Of a DNA stretch of 64,000 nucleotides, positions 53,836 to 61,360 are shown piece after piece. Made by a program: the position numbers and the translations under genes. The stretch's first letter is position 1. Every line of letters starts with the position of its first letter. The notes beneath the pieces are model-generated. The model was not told the DNA's origin and ran no database searches. It was given only the letters and a program-made list of their open reading frames with translations. Source of the stretch: Stutzerimonas stutzeri. Its GTDB lineage: Bacteria; Pseudomonadota; Gammaproteobacteria; Pseudomonadales; Pseudomonadaceae. Location of the stretch: contig NZ_CP139348.1 in NCBI RefSeq assembly GCF_038561965.1, positions 2,976,001 through 3,040,000 on the forward strand, read 5' to 3'.

Positions 53836-54517
53836 ACACGAAGATATCCGCACGGCGTTCTCCAAACGCCTCAAAGCCGCCCTAGCCGCCCATGGCGTTG
53901 AAAGCTGGGGCGCTGGCGCTCGCCTGGCCAAAGTCGCTGGTGTAACGCCTAAAGCCGCGAGTAAATGGTTGAATGGAGAAGCTATGCCAGGGCCTAGCAA
54001 GCTTCTGGCGATAGCGCTGGAGCTTGGGGTTCGTCGAGAGTGGCTACAGTACGAAGAGGGTCCGATGTCCTCGACCCAAGCCGAGTCAGCACCAAGCATA
54101 GAGCCAGGGCCGCCCATCATCAGCCCTTTCAGGGAGATCCGCATCGTAGGCACCGCCCAGATGGGTAACGACGGTTATTGGCATGCCCTGGACGAAGGCG
54201 ATGGAGTTGTTGACGTACCGTCGCGAGACCCGGGCGCCTACGCACTGCGCCTACGCGGCGACTCTATGGCCCCCGCGATACGGTCCGGCTGGATCGCCGT
54301 CTGTGAACCCAACCAATCTTGGGTGCCAGGTGAATATGTGATGATCCGCCTCGTCGACGGCGAAAGCATGGTCAAGGAACTGCTGTACGCCAACGACACA
54401 GAAGTCAGCGTTATGTCTGTCAACGACGCCTTCGGCCGCCGCACCATCCCGGTCGAACAGATAGAAACCATCCATTACGTCGGGGCCATTCTGCCACCTA
54501 GCAAAGTCAGACTCTGA
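53828..54517 (+). CDS. CI-type repressor with S24 autocleavage domain
   Basis: 229 aa. N-terminal helix-turn-helix (ARLAKVAGVTPKAASKWL) and C-terminal LexA-like peptidase with Ser in ALRLRGDSMAPAI (about S146) and Lys in GESMVKELL (about K183). Self-cleavage on RecA would induce the prophage. An in-frame ATG at 53783 would add 15 residues, but neither start has a clear RBS; 53828 fits the homologous N-terminus and may be leaderless. Confidence 0.88.
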   Translation: MVQHEDIRTAFSKRLKAALAAHGVESWGAGARLAKVAGVTPKAASKWLNGEAMPGPSKLLAIALELGVRREWLQYEEGPMSSTQAESAPSIEPGPPIISPFREIRIVGTAQMGNDGYWHALDEGDGVVDVPSRDPGAYALRLRGDSMAPAIRSGWIAVCEPNQSWVPGEYVMIRLVDGESMVKELLYANDTEVSVMSVNDAFGRRTIPVEQIETIHYVGAILPPSKVRL

Positions 54518-54546
54518 CCGAACACATCACGCAAGGAAGCGAGACC

Positions 54547-54753
54547 ATGGGCAACCTCACCCTCACCCGCCGCGAAGGTGAAAAAATCGTCATCCGCGTT
54601 CAGCCGGGCACAGATGCCGAAGAGCTGATCGAACAGCTCCTCCTCGACGGTATCATTCTGACCGTCAAAGAAATCAAAGGCAGCAAGGCCCGGCTCTCAA
54701 TTGACGCCCCGCAAGACCTGCTAGTGCTGCGCACTGAACTTGAAGAAACGTAG
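54547..54753 (+). CDS. csrA: CsrA/RsmA-family post-transcriptional regulator
   Basis: 68 aa. The CsrA fold is visible: NLTLTRREGEKIVIR, then an insertion of about 12 residues compared with host CsrA, then LTVKEIKGSKARLSIDAP. CsrA binds GGA motifs in mRNA leaders. AAGGAAGCGAGACC precedes the ATG, 29 nt after CI, so it is probably expressed in the lysogen and could change host mRNA translation. Confidence 0.82.
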   Translation: MGNLTLTRREGEKIVIRVQPGTDAEELIEQLLLDGIILTVKEIKGSKARLSIDAPQDLLVLRTELEET

Positions 54754-54811
54754 CATCGTAATTCGCAAATTCTAATATCGGCCTTCGCACACTTGCGATG
54801 ATGCCTAAGTA

Positions 54812-54842
54812 GTATGGCCAATCGCCATACCGAACCTATAAT
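54812..54842 (+). promoter_or_regulatory. Promoter with palindromic operator for the DUF4747 pair
   Basis: A perfect -10 TATAAT (54837-54842) lies 42 nt before the DUF4747 start. The -35 zone has no consensus but is covered by GTATGGC-N5-GCCATAC (54812-54830), which fits an operator or activator site. Confidence 0.5.
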
Positions 54843-54883
54843 TATAAATTGCCAAACTTTCTGCATCACCGGGGAATGCCTAG

Positions 54884-55801
54884 ATGGCCGCAATAAAGCG
54901 CAATAAAGCAAAGCAAATTAAGAAGATCAGGTTTGAAGTTGCCAGCCTCAATATTGTTTTGCATCCACACTCTCCAGAAAGATATATAGATTTATTCAGA
55001 ACAATTCATGAAACCCAGCTCGACGCAAAGGTACGTGGCGATGACGCTCTGATGCTAGGGTCTTTTTACAGTGCAGATGAAGGATCAACTAAGACTGAAG
55101 CATACGCCGGAACAATCTATAAATTCCTGAAGCTGAATGCCGCTGAGGACTGGTTCAACACTTTGAAGATGGATGCTGCCTCGAGAGAGGATGTAAAGGA
55201 CATTGTCATACCAGATCATTTGAAGCCACATTTCAAGCGGTTTCAGTACGTATTTTTTCCGAAAAAGCATAGACTATATTTCATCAGCAAAAAAACTGAT
55301 CACAACCTGTCCCCGCTTATGGTAAAGCGTTTTTTTGAGTCTATTTCCACACATGCAAACCTCGCTGAATTCGGCGAACTCAACGTGACTGTTCAGCCGG
55401 AAAGAGGCGTAACTGACGAGCTTTTTAAAATTGAAAACATCTCGGTAATCGAATTGGAGATACGCAAGCCTAATCCAGATGATCACGATGATGTCGAGGA
55501 AGACATTTTAGAGCGGCTGCAAGAACTAAACGCTGGGAAAGAAAAACGGCAGTATTTCTCGGCCACCCCTGAGGGCCTGCAACCAGATGCTCAGCTGAAA
55601 GCGCTCGCAGCAGTAGCCTCGGAGAATGGCTCCGTTTATGCCAAGGGCCGCACCGCGGGAAACATAGTTGAAATCAGCACAAAAGATAGGCCGCTTAAAG
55701 CAACCGCAAGCTATAATCCCGACTTACAAAGCGAGCTTAATGCTCTACTTGAAAAAGCAGAAGAACTGCACCGAGAAATACTGAGTGGAAAGGCAATCTA
55801 A
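54884..55801 (+). CDS. DUF4747-family protein
   Basis: 305 aa. Recognised by pattern as DUF4747: ASLNIVLHPHSPERYIDLFR, ALMLGSFYSA, YAGTIYKFLKL and FPKKHRLYFISKK. No biochemical function is established that I can state. Markedly AT-richer than surrounding genes, so recently acquired. It is followed with a 17-nt overlap by a membrane protein gene; together with their own promoter in the CI region they look like a lysogen-expressed two-gene system, possibly defence or exclusion. Confidence 0.75.
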   Translation: MAAIKRNKAKQIKKIRFEVASLNIVLHPHSPERYIDLFRTIHETQLDAKVRGDDALMLGSFYSADEGSTKTEAYAGTIYKFLKLNAAEDWFNTLKMDAASREDVKDIVIPDHLKPHFKRFQYVFFPKKHRLYFISKKTDHNLSPLMVKRFFESISTHANLAEFGELNVTVQPERGVTDELFKIENISVIELEIRKPNPDDHDDVEEDILERLQELNAGKEKRQYFSATPEGLQPDAQLKALAAVASENGSVYAKGRTAGNIVEISTKDRPLKATASYNPDLQSELNALLEKAEELHREILSGKAI

Positions 55802-56378
55802 ACGCCGCAACATACATCCTTACGCTGCAACGCTTGTGTTGTGGCGTAGGTATTGGTCCGCGTACGGGGGCGCCAAAGCGCTCTTCAAATCTTTTTATAT
55901 CCTGCTCGCACTAGCACTAACGATAGTCAATTATGGAAGCTGGTCGCAGCCTGGCTGGTGGGAAGTAATCATCTCTTCCATGCCGACGCTACTCGGATTC
56001 ACTTTGGCCGGCATGGCTGTTTTCCTGAGCATGGATTCGGGTTTCAGTAAGTTTATTGCCGGAAGCAAAAAAACAGACAAACCTTCCCCATTCATATCTC
56101 TGATATCTTCGTTTACCCATTTCATTGTGGTGCAGGTAATTGCATTTACATATGCGCTTAGCGCCAAGTCCTTGTACTTCACAACAGATTGGCTTCCAAA
56201 CTGGTATTATAAAGCTCTCCCAACGCTGAATTTGATTGGCGGCGCTTTCGGTTACTTCGCATTTCTCTACGCCATTATGCTTATCTTGGGCGCAACATTT
56301 GCCATATTCAGAATCTCAGGCTGGTATGAGATGTATATAGGCGCCTTAAAGAATACTGAATCAGATAAAGAAGCCTAA
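55785..56378 (+). CDS. Four-helix membrane protein partner of DUF4747
   Basis: 197 aa, not recognised. Basic N-terminus and about four helices (SFYILLALALTIVNYGSW; VIISSMPTLLGFTLAGMAVF; THFIVVQVIAFTYALSA; GYFAFLYAIMLILGATFAIF). The GTG start at 55785 overlaps DUF4747 by 17 nt, which implies coupled translation. A membrane effector linked to a cytosolic sensor is a reasonable hypothesis only. Confidence 0.7.
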   Translation: MERQSKRRNIHPYAATLVLWRRYWSAYGGAKALFKSFYILLALALTIVNYGSWSQPGWWEVIISSMPTLLGFTLAGMAVFLSMDSGFSKFIAGSKKTDKPSPFISLISSFTHFIVVQVIAFTYALSAKSLYFTTDWLPNWYYKALPTLNLIGGAFGYFAFLYAIMLILGATFAIFRISGWYEMYIGALKNTESDKEA

Positions 56379-56557
56379 TGTATTGGCATTGATTTTTTTG
56401 CAGAACGCTTAGATTAGTATTTGCAATCGGTGATTTGAGATACCGTTCGTCGATGCACGCTGCATTTCTAAAGTAATCAATCCCGTATGAGCGCTTTGTT
56501 TACATGTGTCGTTTCGCCACTACATCTATCGGTTGCCCGAATTAATCCTCACAACTA

Positions 56558-56573
56558 CTGTGTATACGCACAG
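56558..56573. promoter_or_regulatory. LexA (SOS) box upstream of the DUF1654-like gene
   Basis: CTGTGTATACGCACAG fits CTGT-N8-ACAG. It ends 17 nt before the gene start, with AAAGGAGG between. The rest of 56379-56590 shows no other clear feature. Confidence 0.85.
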
Positions 56574-56590
56574 TAAAAAGGAGGCTTTTC

Positions 56591-56848
56591 ATGCAAGGGC
56601 ACGCTGCGCTATCCCACCCCTCTCACCTTTCCACCTACCACCGCCTGGTGCGCCGAGTTAACCGGGCCATCACCACGCCACGCGCCCAGCGCGAGCGCCA
56701 GGCTAACCTCGCACGCGAAGAGGATGACCGGCCTGAAGACTGGGACCGGCTCCTCGACGAGATTCAGCAGGCAGATGGCGTTGCGATGACCAGGCGCGAT
56801 GACGGCAGCGTCTACGTCACTTGGCGCTCTCTAGAAACCGGTAAATGA
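56591..56848 (+). CDS. DUF1654-like small protein, SOS-controlled
   Basis: 85 aa. STYHRLVRRVNRAITTPRAQ with RPEDWDRLLDEIQQADGV and a closing DGSVYVTWR follow the DUF1654 pattern known mainly from Pseudomonas. LexA control is shown by the box at 56558-56573. Its last codons overlap the first OL-like operator. It might act in induction, like LexA-controlled antirepressors of other phages, but that is untested. Confidence 0.65.
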   Translation: MQGHAALSHPSHLSTYHRLVRRVNRAITTPRAQRERQANLAREEDDRPEDWDRLLDEIQQADGVAMTRRDDGSVYVTWRSLETGK

Positions 56849-56860
56849 ACTATAGGTTCA
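56846..56860. promoter_or_regulatory. CI/Cro operator, OL-like site 1
   Basis: TGAACTATAGGTTCA, one mismatch from a perfect palindrome of the OR family, 3 kb from the OR cluster. Confidence 0.65.
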
Positions 56861-56878
56861 TTTAAATTTAGCGCCGTC

Positions 56879-56907
56879 TTGACTACAGTGTACCATTAGT
56901 ACATATT
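56879..56907 (+). promoter_or_regulatory. Early promoter (PL-like) with operator in the spacer
   Basis: TTGACT (56879-56884), 17-nt spacer, CATATT (56902-56907). The palindrome TGTACCATTAGTACA (56889-56903) fills the spacer, so CI binding would block polymerase. It drives the early operon starting at 56942. Confidence 0.65.
56889..56903. promoter_or_regulatory. CI/Cro operator, OL-like site 2
   Basis: TGTACCATTAGTACA, a perfect palindrome sharing the TG(A/T)AC half-site. Centre 43 bp from OL-like site 1. Confidence 0.55.
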
Positions 56908-56941
56908 TTGTCGTGTACCCACTCACCACGGGATCGCGACC

Positions 56942-57139
56942 ATGGACACAGCACAGCACAGCAGCACCCGCTGCCCGGTCTTTCTGCACCCGGCAGCGGC
57001 ATCCAACCCCTTCACCGTACGCCGTATCGAACGTGAAACCGGCCTGACCGCTCACGTCACCCTGCGCACGGCACAACTCAAGCGCCACACCCTGCCCGCC
57101 TTCGAGGGCTTCGGCCCGTTCGGAGGCGACTGCGCATGA
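56942..57139 (+). CDS. Small early protein
   Basis: 65 aa, not recognised; ends with a four-base overlap (ATGA) with the next gene. First gene of the early operon after the repressed promoter. Confidence 0.6.
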   Translation: MDTAQHSSTRCPVFLHPAAASNPFTVRRIERETGLTAHVTLRTAQLKRHTLPAFEGFGPFGGDCA

Positions 57140-57717
57140 GCATCTACTCCCTCACCAAAGGCAGCGAAGCCGCCCTGCAACTGCTGGCAAGCACCGGTGG
57201 CAACGACACGCTGCTACTCGTGCAGCCCTCGCGCGAACTGCGCCCTGCAATAAGCCTGGAAGTGCTGCCGGCCATCGACGCAGCTTCTGGTTTCAAGCTT
57301 GAGGCGGTGCTGCATCTACGCGAACAGCAGCACAGCATGACCCTACAGGCCGGCGACGGCGCCAACGCCCAACACTTGGCCGATTGGGTCGAGGCCATCG
57401 CCAACGGCACGCTCGATACGGCCGAGGCCATTCCGCAGCGACCCAAGCCGAGCGACCTTGCTGCAGCCACGGCGGCCTTTTCCAAGGCAGCGCATGAGCT
57501 AAACAAAAAGGCCCGGCAAGCCCCGGTTCAAACCGCCCTGTTGGATGCGTTGAAAAGGCACCGTATCGCGCTCACTCCCGAGTACGAGGGTCGGTGGCAC
57601 GCTGACCTATATAGCAGCTTCGAGAAGCCGATTTTCAGCGCCGAAGGTGATACCCCTGAGGCTGCCGTCGACGCGGTGATCCGCCGCGCTCTGTCGGCCA
57701 CCGGCCCCAAAGCCTGA
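57136..57717 (+). CDS. Early operon hypothetical protein
   Basis: 193 aa, not recognised. An N-terminal alpha/beta part, a helical middle (ATAAFSKAAHELNKKARQ) and a C-terminal part with a HicB-like feel (YEGRWHADLYSSFEKPIFSA, then EGDTPEAAVDAVI). Early operon context suggests a DNA metabolism or host takeover role. Confidence 0.65.
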   Translation: MSIYSLTKGSEAALQLLASTGGNDTLLLVQPSRELRPAISLEVLPAIDAASGFKLEAVLHLREQQHSMTLQAGDGANAQHLADWVEAIANGTLDTAEAIPQRPKPSDLAAATAAFSKAAHELNKKARQAPVQTALLDALKRHRIALTPEYEGRWHADLYSSFEKPIFSAEGDTPEAAVDAVIRRALSATGPKA

Positions 57718-57728
57718 GGCTCGCCACC

Positions 57729-58004
57729 ATGAACCGCACCCTCGACCAGGCTGCCGCCGTGCTGAACATTGGCCCGCGCAAGCTGCGCGCCCGTATGCGT
57801 GAGCTGGGCCTGCTCAACCACGCCGGCGAGCTCATCAGTACCGAGCGCGGCCGGGGCCGGCTGTTCGTCGACACCCGCAGCCGCTGGAACCCGGCCATCA
57901 AAAGCTACACGCACTACGGCGTGGTCATGGCCACCGAAGCGGGCATCGCCTGGCTGGCCGAACAACTGAGCATTACCGTCACCAAGAAGGACGCCGCCGC
58001 ATGA
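57729..58004 (+). CDS. KilAC-like antirepressor C-terminal domain protein
   Basis: 91 aa. TLDQAAAVLNIGPRKLRARM, then RELGLL and ATEAGIAWLAEQL match the phage antirepressor C-terminal (KilAC/ANT) DNA-binding domain. There is no N-terminal Bro/AntA part, so it is a stand-alone domain. Overlaps the next gene by four bases. Confidence 0.7.
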   Translation: MNRTLDQAAAVLNIGPRKLRARMRELGLLNHAGELISTERGRGRLFVDTRSRWNPAIKSYTHYGVVMATEAGIAWLAEQLSITVTKKDAAA

Positions 58005-58366
58005 CCACCTCAGCCGCCCAACAAGCGATCGGCGCGCTCAAGCTCACCAGCCTGTATCTGGACCACCCCAGCGTGGTAGCGGCCGGCGTGCTCCGCGGCG
58101 CCTGCGACGACGCCATTGCCCGCTTACGGCTTGACCACCCTTGTGCAGATGACCTTGGCCGGCTCTGGTGCGCGCTGTTCGATGTACTGCCACTCGGGTA
58201 TCTGCCGCACGTCACCCTCAACAAAGACCCGACCGCCCCCTTCGCCTGCTTCATTACTGACGGCGCCGGCAATGTGGTCGACCGTCAGGCCGGCAAGACC
58301 ATCGCAGGCATCACCGAGCTGATCCGCCTACGCCTCCCGGCGGGGCGCGGGGAGGCGCAGCCGTGA
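58001..58366 (+). CDS. Early operon hypothetical protein
   Basis: 121 aa, not recognised; soluble alpha/beta protein. ATGA-type overlaps at both ends show tight coupling with the KilAC-like and PrtN-like genes. Confidence 0.65.
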   Translation: MTTSAAQQAIGALKLTSLYLDHPSVVAAGVLRGACDDAIARLRLDHPCADDLGRLWCALFDVLPLGYLPHVTLNKDPTAPFACFITDGAGNVVDRQAGKTIAGITELIRLRLPAGRGEAQP

Positions 58367-58620
58367 AGCAACCACCCCAGACCACACTGGAGAGCCTGCG
58401 TAGCCGCTACCCCGGCAGTTACATCACCGCCGAGCAGCTGCTCACCGATCACCTGCCGCACATCACCACGGTCAAGCACCTGCGCCGCAAGGTCCGCGAA
58501 GGCCAGCTCAACCTCAAGATCCGGCAGCTCGACCCCAGCTCCAACCGCAGCCCCTGGGTCATCTACCTACACGATCTGGCCGAATGGCTGGATCAAACCG
58601 CCGCCGCACAAGCGGCATAA
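58363..58620 (+). CDS. PrtN-like activator (pyocin activator family)
   Basis: 85 aa. ITAEQLLTDHLPHITTVKHL, RRKVREGQLNLKIRQLD and WVIYLHDLAEWLD follow the pyocin activator PrtN pattern (helix-turn-helix with a terminal DLAxYLD). PrtN turns on pyocin late genes via P-box repeats. Here the phased repeats at 48033-48082 are a candidate target. Confidence 0.6.
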   Translation: MKQPPQTTLESLRSRYPGSYITAEQLLTDHLPHITTVKHLRRKVREGQLNLKIRQLDPSSNRSPWVIYLHDLAEWLDQTAAAQAA

Positions 58621-58660
58621 CCCGCCCCCACCAAGGGCAACCAAAGAGGCACAGCACGCC

Positions 58661-59008
58661 ATGAAACCCACCGATACCAGCGAGTTCATCAACTCCCTCA
58701 ACGCCAGCGTATTCGCCCAGCAGGTCGGCCGCGCGCTCTCCGACGTCGCCGCCGGCGTGGTCGACCACGGCAAGCCCGGCGAGGTAACGCTCAAGTTCAA
58801 GCTCAAGCAGATTGGCCAGAGCAACCAGGTCACCGTCAGCCACACGCTGGACTTCGTGCAACCCACCAAGCGCGGCAAGAAGCGTGAGGACACCTCGCTC
58901 GACACGCCCATGTACGTCACCGAGAACGGCCTTGAGCTGTTCCAGACGAGCCCGACCGACCAGATGTTCACCCGCGAGCAGGCGCCCGTTAAAGCCCGCG
59001 AAGTCTGA
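58661..59008 (+). CDS. Early operon hypothetical protein
   Basis: 115 aa, not recognised. A beta-rich core (PGEVTLKFKLKQIGQSNQVT) precedes the DUF2303 gene, with which it commonly pairs in phage early operons as I recall; this pairing is not verified. Confidence 0.65.
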   Translation: MKPTDTSEFINSLNASVFAQQVGRALSDVAAGVVDHGKPGEVTLKFKLKQIGQSNQVTVSHTLDFVQPTKRGKKREDTSLDTPMYVTENGLELFQTSPTDQMFTREQAPVKAREV

Positions 59009-59049
59009 GCCGCATCACCAAGCCCCACTCACCAAAAGGAAGAGACAGC

Positions 59050-59889
59050 ATGTCGCTGAGCAAAGAAGCCATCCAACATATCGAGTCCCAAGCCGTGATC
59101 GCGGCAGCTAAGCCGCTCACCATTGAGGGCGGCACTAGCGTAGCGGTACTGCCAGAGGGCATTCGCCTGCAGTCGCTGGAAGCATTCCAGCCTCAGCGCG
59201 ACCGCTTCCGCGGCACCATGGCTACCCACTCCCTGCAGGACTTCATCAAGTACACCGAGAGCCATGACGTGGTGGATGACAACGCACCGGTCAAGGCGCT
59301 CGGCTTCATCGACCAGGACGCCATGCGCGCTACCGTCATCTTCAACCTGGGCGAGCCGGGCGCCGCCGGCCACGGCGATGACGTGGCCGTGCTCACCCTC
59401 AAGCCCACCGCCGCCTATTCCGCTCTTCAGGCTGTGCTCGGCAAGCCACTCAGCCAGAAGGAACTCGCCGAATGGCTGGAGGACTGGCTCCCCAACCTCG
59501 AGGCGCGGGACGGTGAGTCCAACCTCGAAATGCTGCAGGCCGTCAACGCCGTGCGCCGCATGGTCATCAAGGCCACCAGCCAGCGCGACAGCAACGTCGG
59601 CGACTTCTCTGCCAGCCGCTCGACGATGGACGAGATCGAGGCCAAGAGCCAGGACACCCTGCCCTCCGCCTTCATCTTCACCACCGTGCCGTTCGAAGGG
59701 CTCGACGTGGCCGACATCAAGCTGCGCCTGTCCGTCATCACCGGCCGCGACGAGCCACTCCTGAAACTCCGCTGGGTCGGGGAGGAAGCCCAGCGCGAAG
59801 CCTTCGCCCAGGAATTCAAGGACGTGCTCGAGCAGGAAGTTGGCGGCCTGGTGCCGCTCACCATCGGCACCTTCTCTCTCGGCAAGTAA
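59050..59889 (+). CDS. DUF2303 (YfdQ-like) phage protein
   Basis: 279 aa. The family pattern is visible: RFRGTMATHSLQDFIKYTES, FNLGEPGAAGHGDDVAVLTL and KPLSQKELAEWLEDWLPNL. YfdQ/DUF2303 proteins are common in early or recombination regions; function unknown. RBS AAAAGGAAGAGACAGC. Confidence 0.85.
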   Translation: MSLSKEAIQHIESQAVIAAAKPLTIEGGTSVAVLPEGIRLQSLEAFQPQRDRFRGTMATHSLQDFIKYTESHDVVDDNAPVKALGFIDQDAMRATVIFNLGEPGAAGHGDDVAVLTLKPTAAYSALQAVLGKPLSQKELAEWLEDWLPNLEARDGESNLEMLQAVNAVRRMVIKATSQRDSNVGDFSASRSTMDEIEAKSQDTLPSAFIFTTVPFEGLDVADIKLRLSVITGRDEPLLKLRWVGEEAQREAFAQEFKDVLEQEVGGLVPLTIGTFSLGK

Positions 59890-59946
59890 CAGCAACCACC
59901 ACCCCGCCGGCCTCACCAGCTGGCGGGCACCACGGGGACACAGCAC

Positions 59947-60432
59947 ATGAACTTCACCACCATTCAGATCATCGCCTTCATCGGCGCAGTTGCCGCCATG
60001 GCCATCCTATACGGCATCGGCTTTTATGAGGGCTTGCGCAAGGGCAAGCGCGAGGCCTTCGACATCGGCTACCAGCGCGGCCTGCACGCCCATCGTCACG
60101 AGCTTGTCCAGGCCCGCCGTGATGTCGACGCGGCTCAGCACACCCTCACCATGAGCCGCTTCCATGCAGCCCAGGCACTTGAGGCCAATACCGCAGAACT
60201 CGACGCCTGCCGCAAGCACGTCGCAGACCTGCAAGCTCGCTGCATGACAGAGGATGACGCCAACCAGCTGGTCGCCATGGCCGACAAGCTCACCCTCGCC
60301 TCCAACACCTTCGCCGGCCTCGGCTCGCACGACCAAGCCGAGATCTGCCGCCGCCTTTCCAACCGTGCCCGCGCCCTCTTCGACCGCTACTGGCAAACCG
60401 TGCCGGCAATGGAAGTGGAGGTGCTGGCATGA
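59947..60432 (+). CDS. Membrane-anchored coiled-coil protein
   Basis: 161 aa: one N-terminal helix (IIAFIGAVAAMAILYGIGFY) then a long His/Ala/Arg-rich coiled coil. Overlaps the HD gene by four bases. Family unknown. Confidence 0.7.
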   Translation: MNFTTIQIIAFIGAVAAMAILYGIGFYEGLRKGKREAFDIGYQRGLHAHRHELVQARRDVDAAQHTLTMSRFHAAQALEANTAELDACRKHVADLQARCMTEDDANQLVAMADKLTLASNTFAGLGSHDQAEICRRLSNRARALFDRYWQTVPAMEVEVLA

Positions 60433-61058
60433 CCTGGATACTCACCCGCTCTGGCCGCAGCTTCGACCTGCTCGCGCCCAAGGCCGACCAGGTCTGCACG
60501 CTGGACATCGCCCACGCCCTGTCGCAGCTCTGCCGCTTCAACGGCCACAGCAGCCGGCACTACTCGGTCGCCCAGCACAGCCTGCTGGTCGCCAGTATCG
60601 TCCCGGCCGAACACCAGCTCGCCGCCCTGCTCCACGACGCCACCGAAGCCTACGTCGGCGACATGGTGCGCCCGCTCAAGCTCGGTATGCGCGAGTTCTA
60701 CGAGGCACAAAAACTCACCTCCCTTTACGACAGGATTGAGCACCGCGTCTGGCTGGCCATCTGCGAACACTTCCACCTCGAACCGGAACTGCCTGCCTGC
60801 GTGCACGAGGCGGACATGATCGCCCTGGCCACCGAACGCGCCCAGCTCATGCCGGACCACGCCGCCGAATGGGAATGCCTCGCCGGCATCACCCCGCTCG
60901 AGCAGCCGCTGGAGAACTGGACGCCCGCCCAGGCGTTCCTGCACTACCACAACCGCCTGCTCGAGCTGATGCAGTCCACCCACCGCGCCCGCGCTCGCTC
61001 CACCTGGGAACGCGTCGACGCCGAACATACCGGCGGCCCCGCGCCGCAGTGCTGTTAG
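60429..61058 (+). CDS. HD-domain phosphohydrolase (YfbR-like)
   Basis: 209 aa. Metal ligands in HSSRHYSVAQHSLLVA, AALLHDATEAYVGDMVRPLK and VHEADMIALATE (the D of the last being the fourth ligand). YfbR-type enzymes remove phosphate from deoxynucleoside monophosphates; phages use them to adjust nucleotide pools. Confidence 0.85.
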   Translation: MTWILTRSGRSFDLLAPKADQVCTLDIAHALSQLCRFNGHSSRHYSVAQHSLLVASIVPAEHQLAALLHDATEAYVGDMVRPLKLGMREFYEAQKLTSLYDRIEHRVWLAICEHFHLEPELPACVHEADMIALATERAQLMPDHAAEWECLAGITPLEQPLENWTPAQAFLHYHNRLLELMQSTHRARARSTWERVDAEHTGGPAPQCC

Positions 61059-61072
61059 GGAGGGAAGCGGCG

Positions 61073-61360
61073 ATGAAAGACTCAGTACCCAATCCGCAGC
61101 TGCAGGCCTCCCGCATCAGCGCCACGGTCAGCGAGGGCTTCACCGTAACTACCGGCGACGGAAAGCCGGCGCGGCTGGCCATCATCGATGATCAGGGCAA
61201 TGTCATTGAGGCCGGCGCCGACGTCGCCTGGGCCGCGTGGAAAGTCTGCATCGAGGTACAGGAAAACTTCTGGGAGGGTCTCGGCCACCTGGTGGTGCAC
61301 AGCAGCCCGCCGGGCGACCTGAAACTGGCAGCCATCCTCATCGGCAAGAAAGCTGCCTGA
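61073..61360 (+). CDS. Early operon hypothetical protein
   Basis: 95 aa, not recognised. It starts at ATG 61073 after GGGAGGGAAGCGGCG. Its stop abuts the integrase stop with no gap and no hairpin, so convergent transcripts overlap. Confidence 0.65.
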   Translation: MKDSVPNPQLQASRISATVSEGFTVTTGDGKPARLAIIDDQGNVIEAGADVAWAAWKVCIEVQENFWEGLGHLVVHSSPPGDLKLAAILIGKKAA

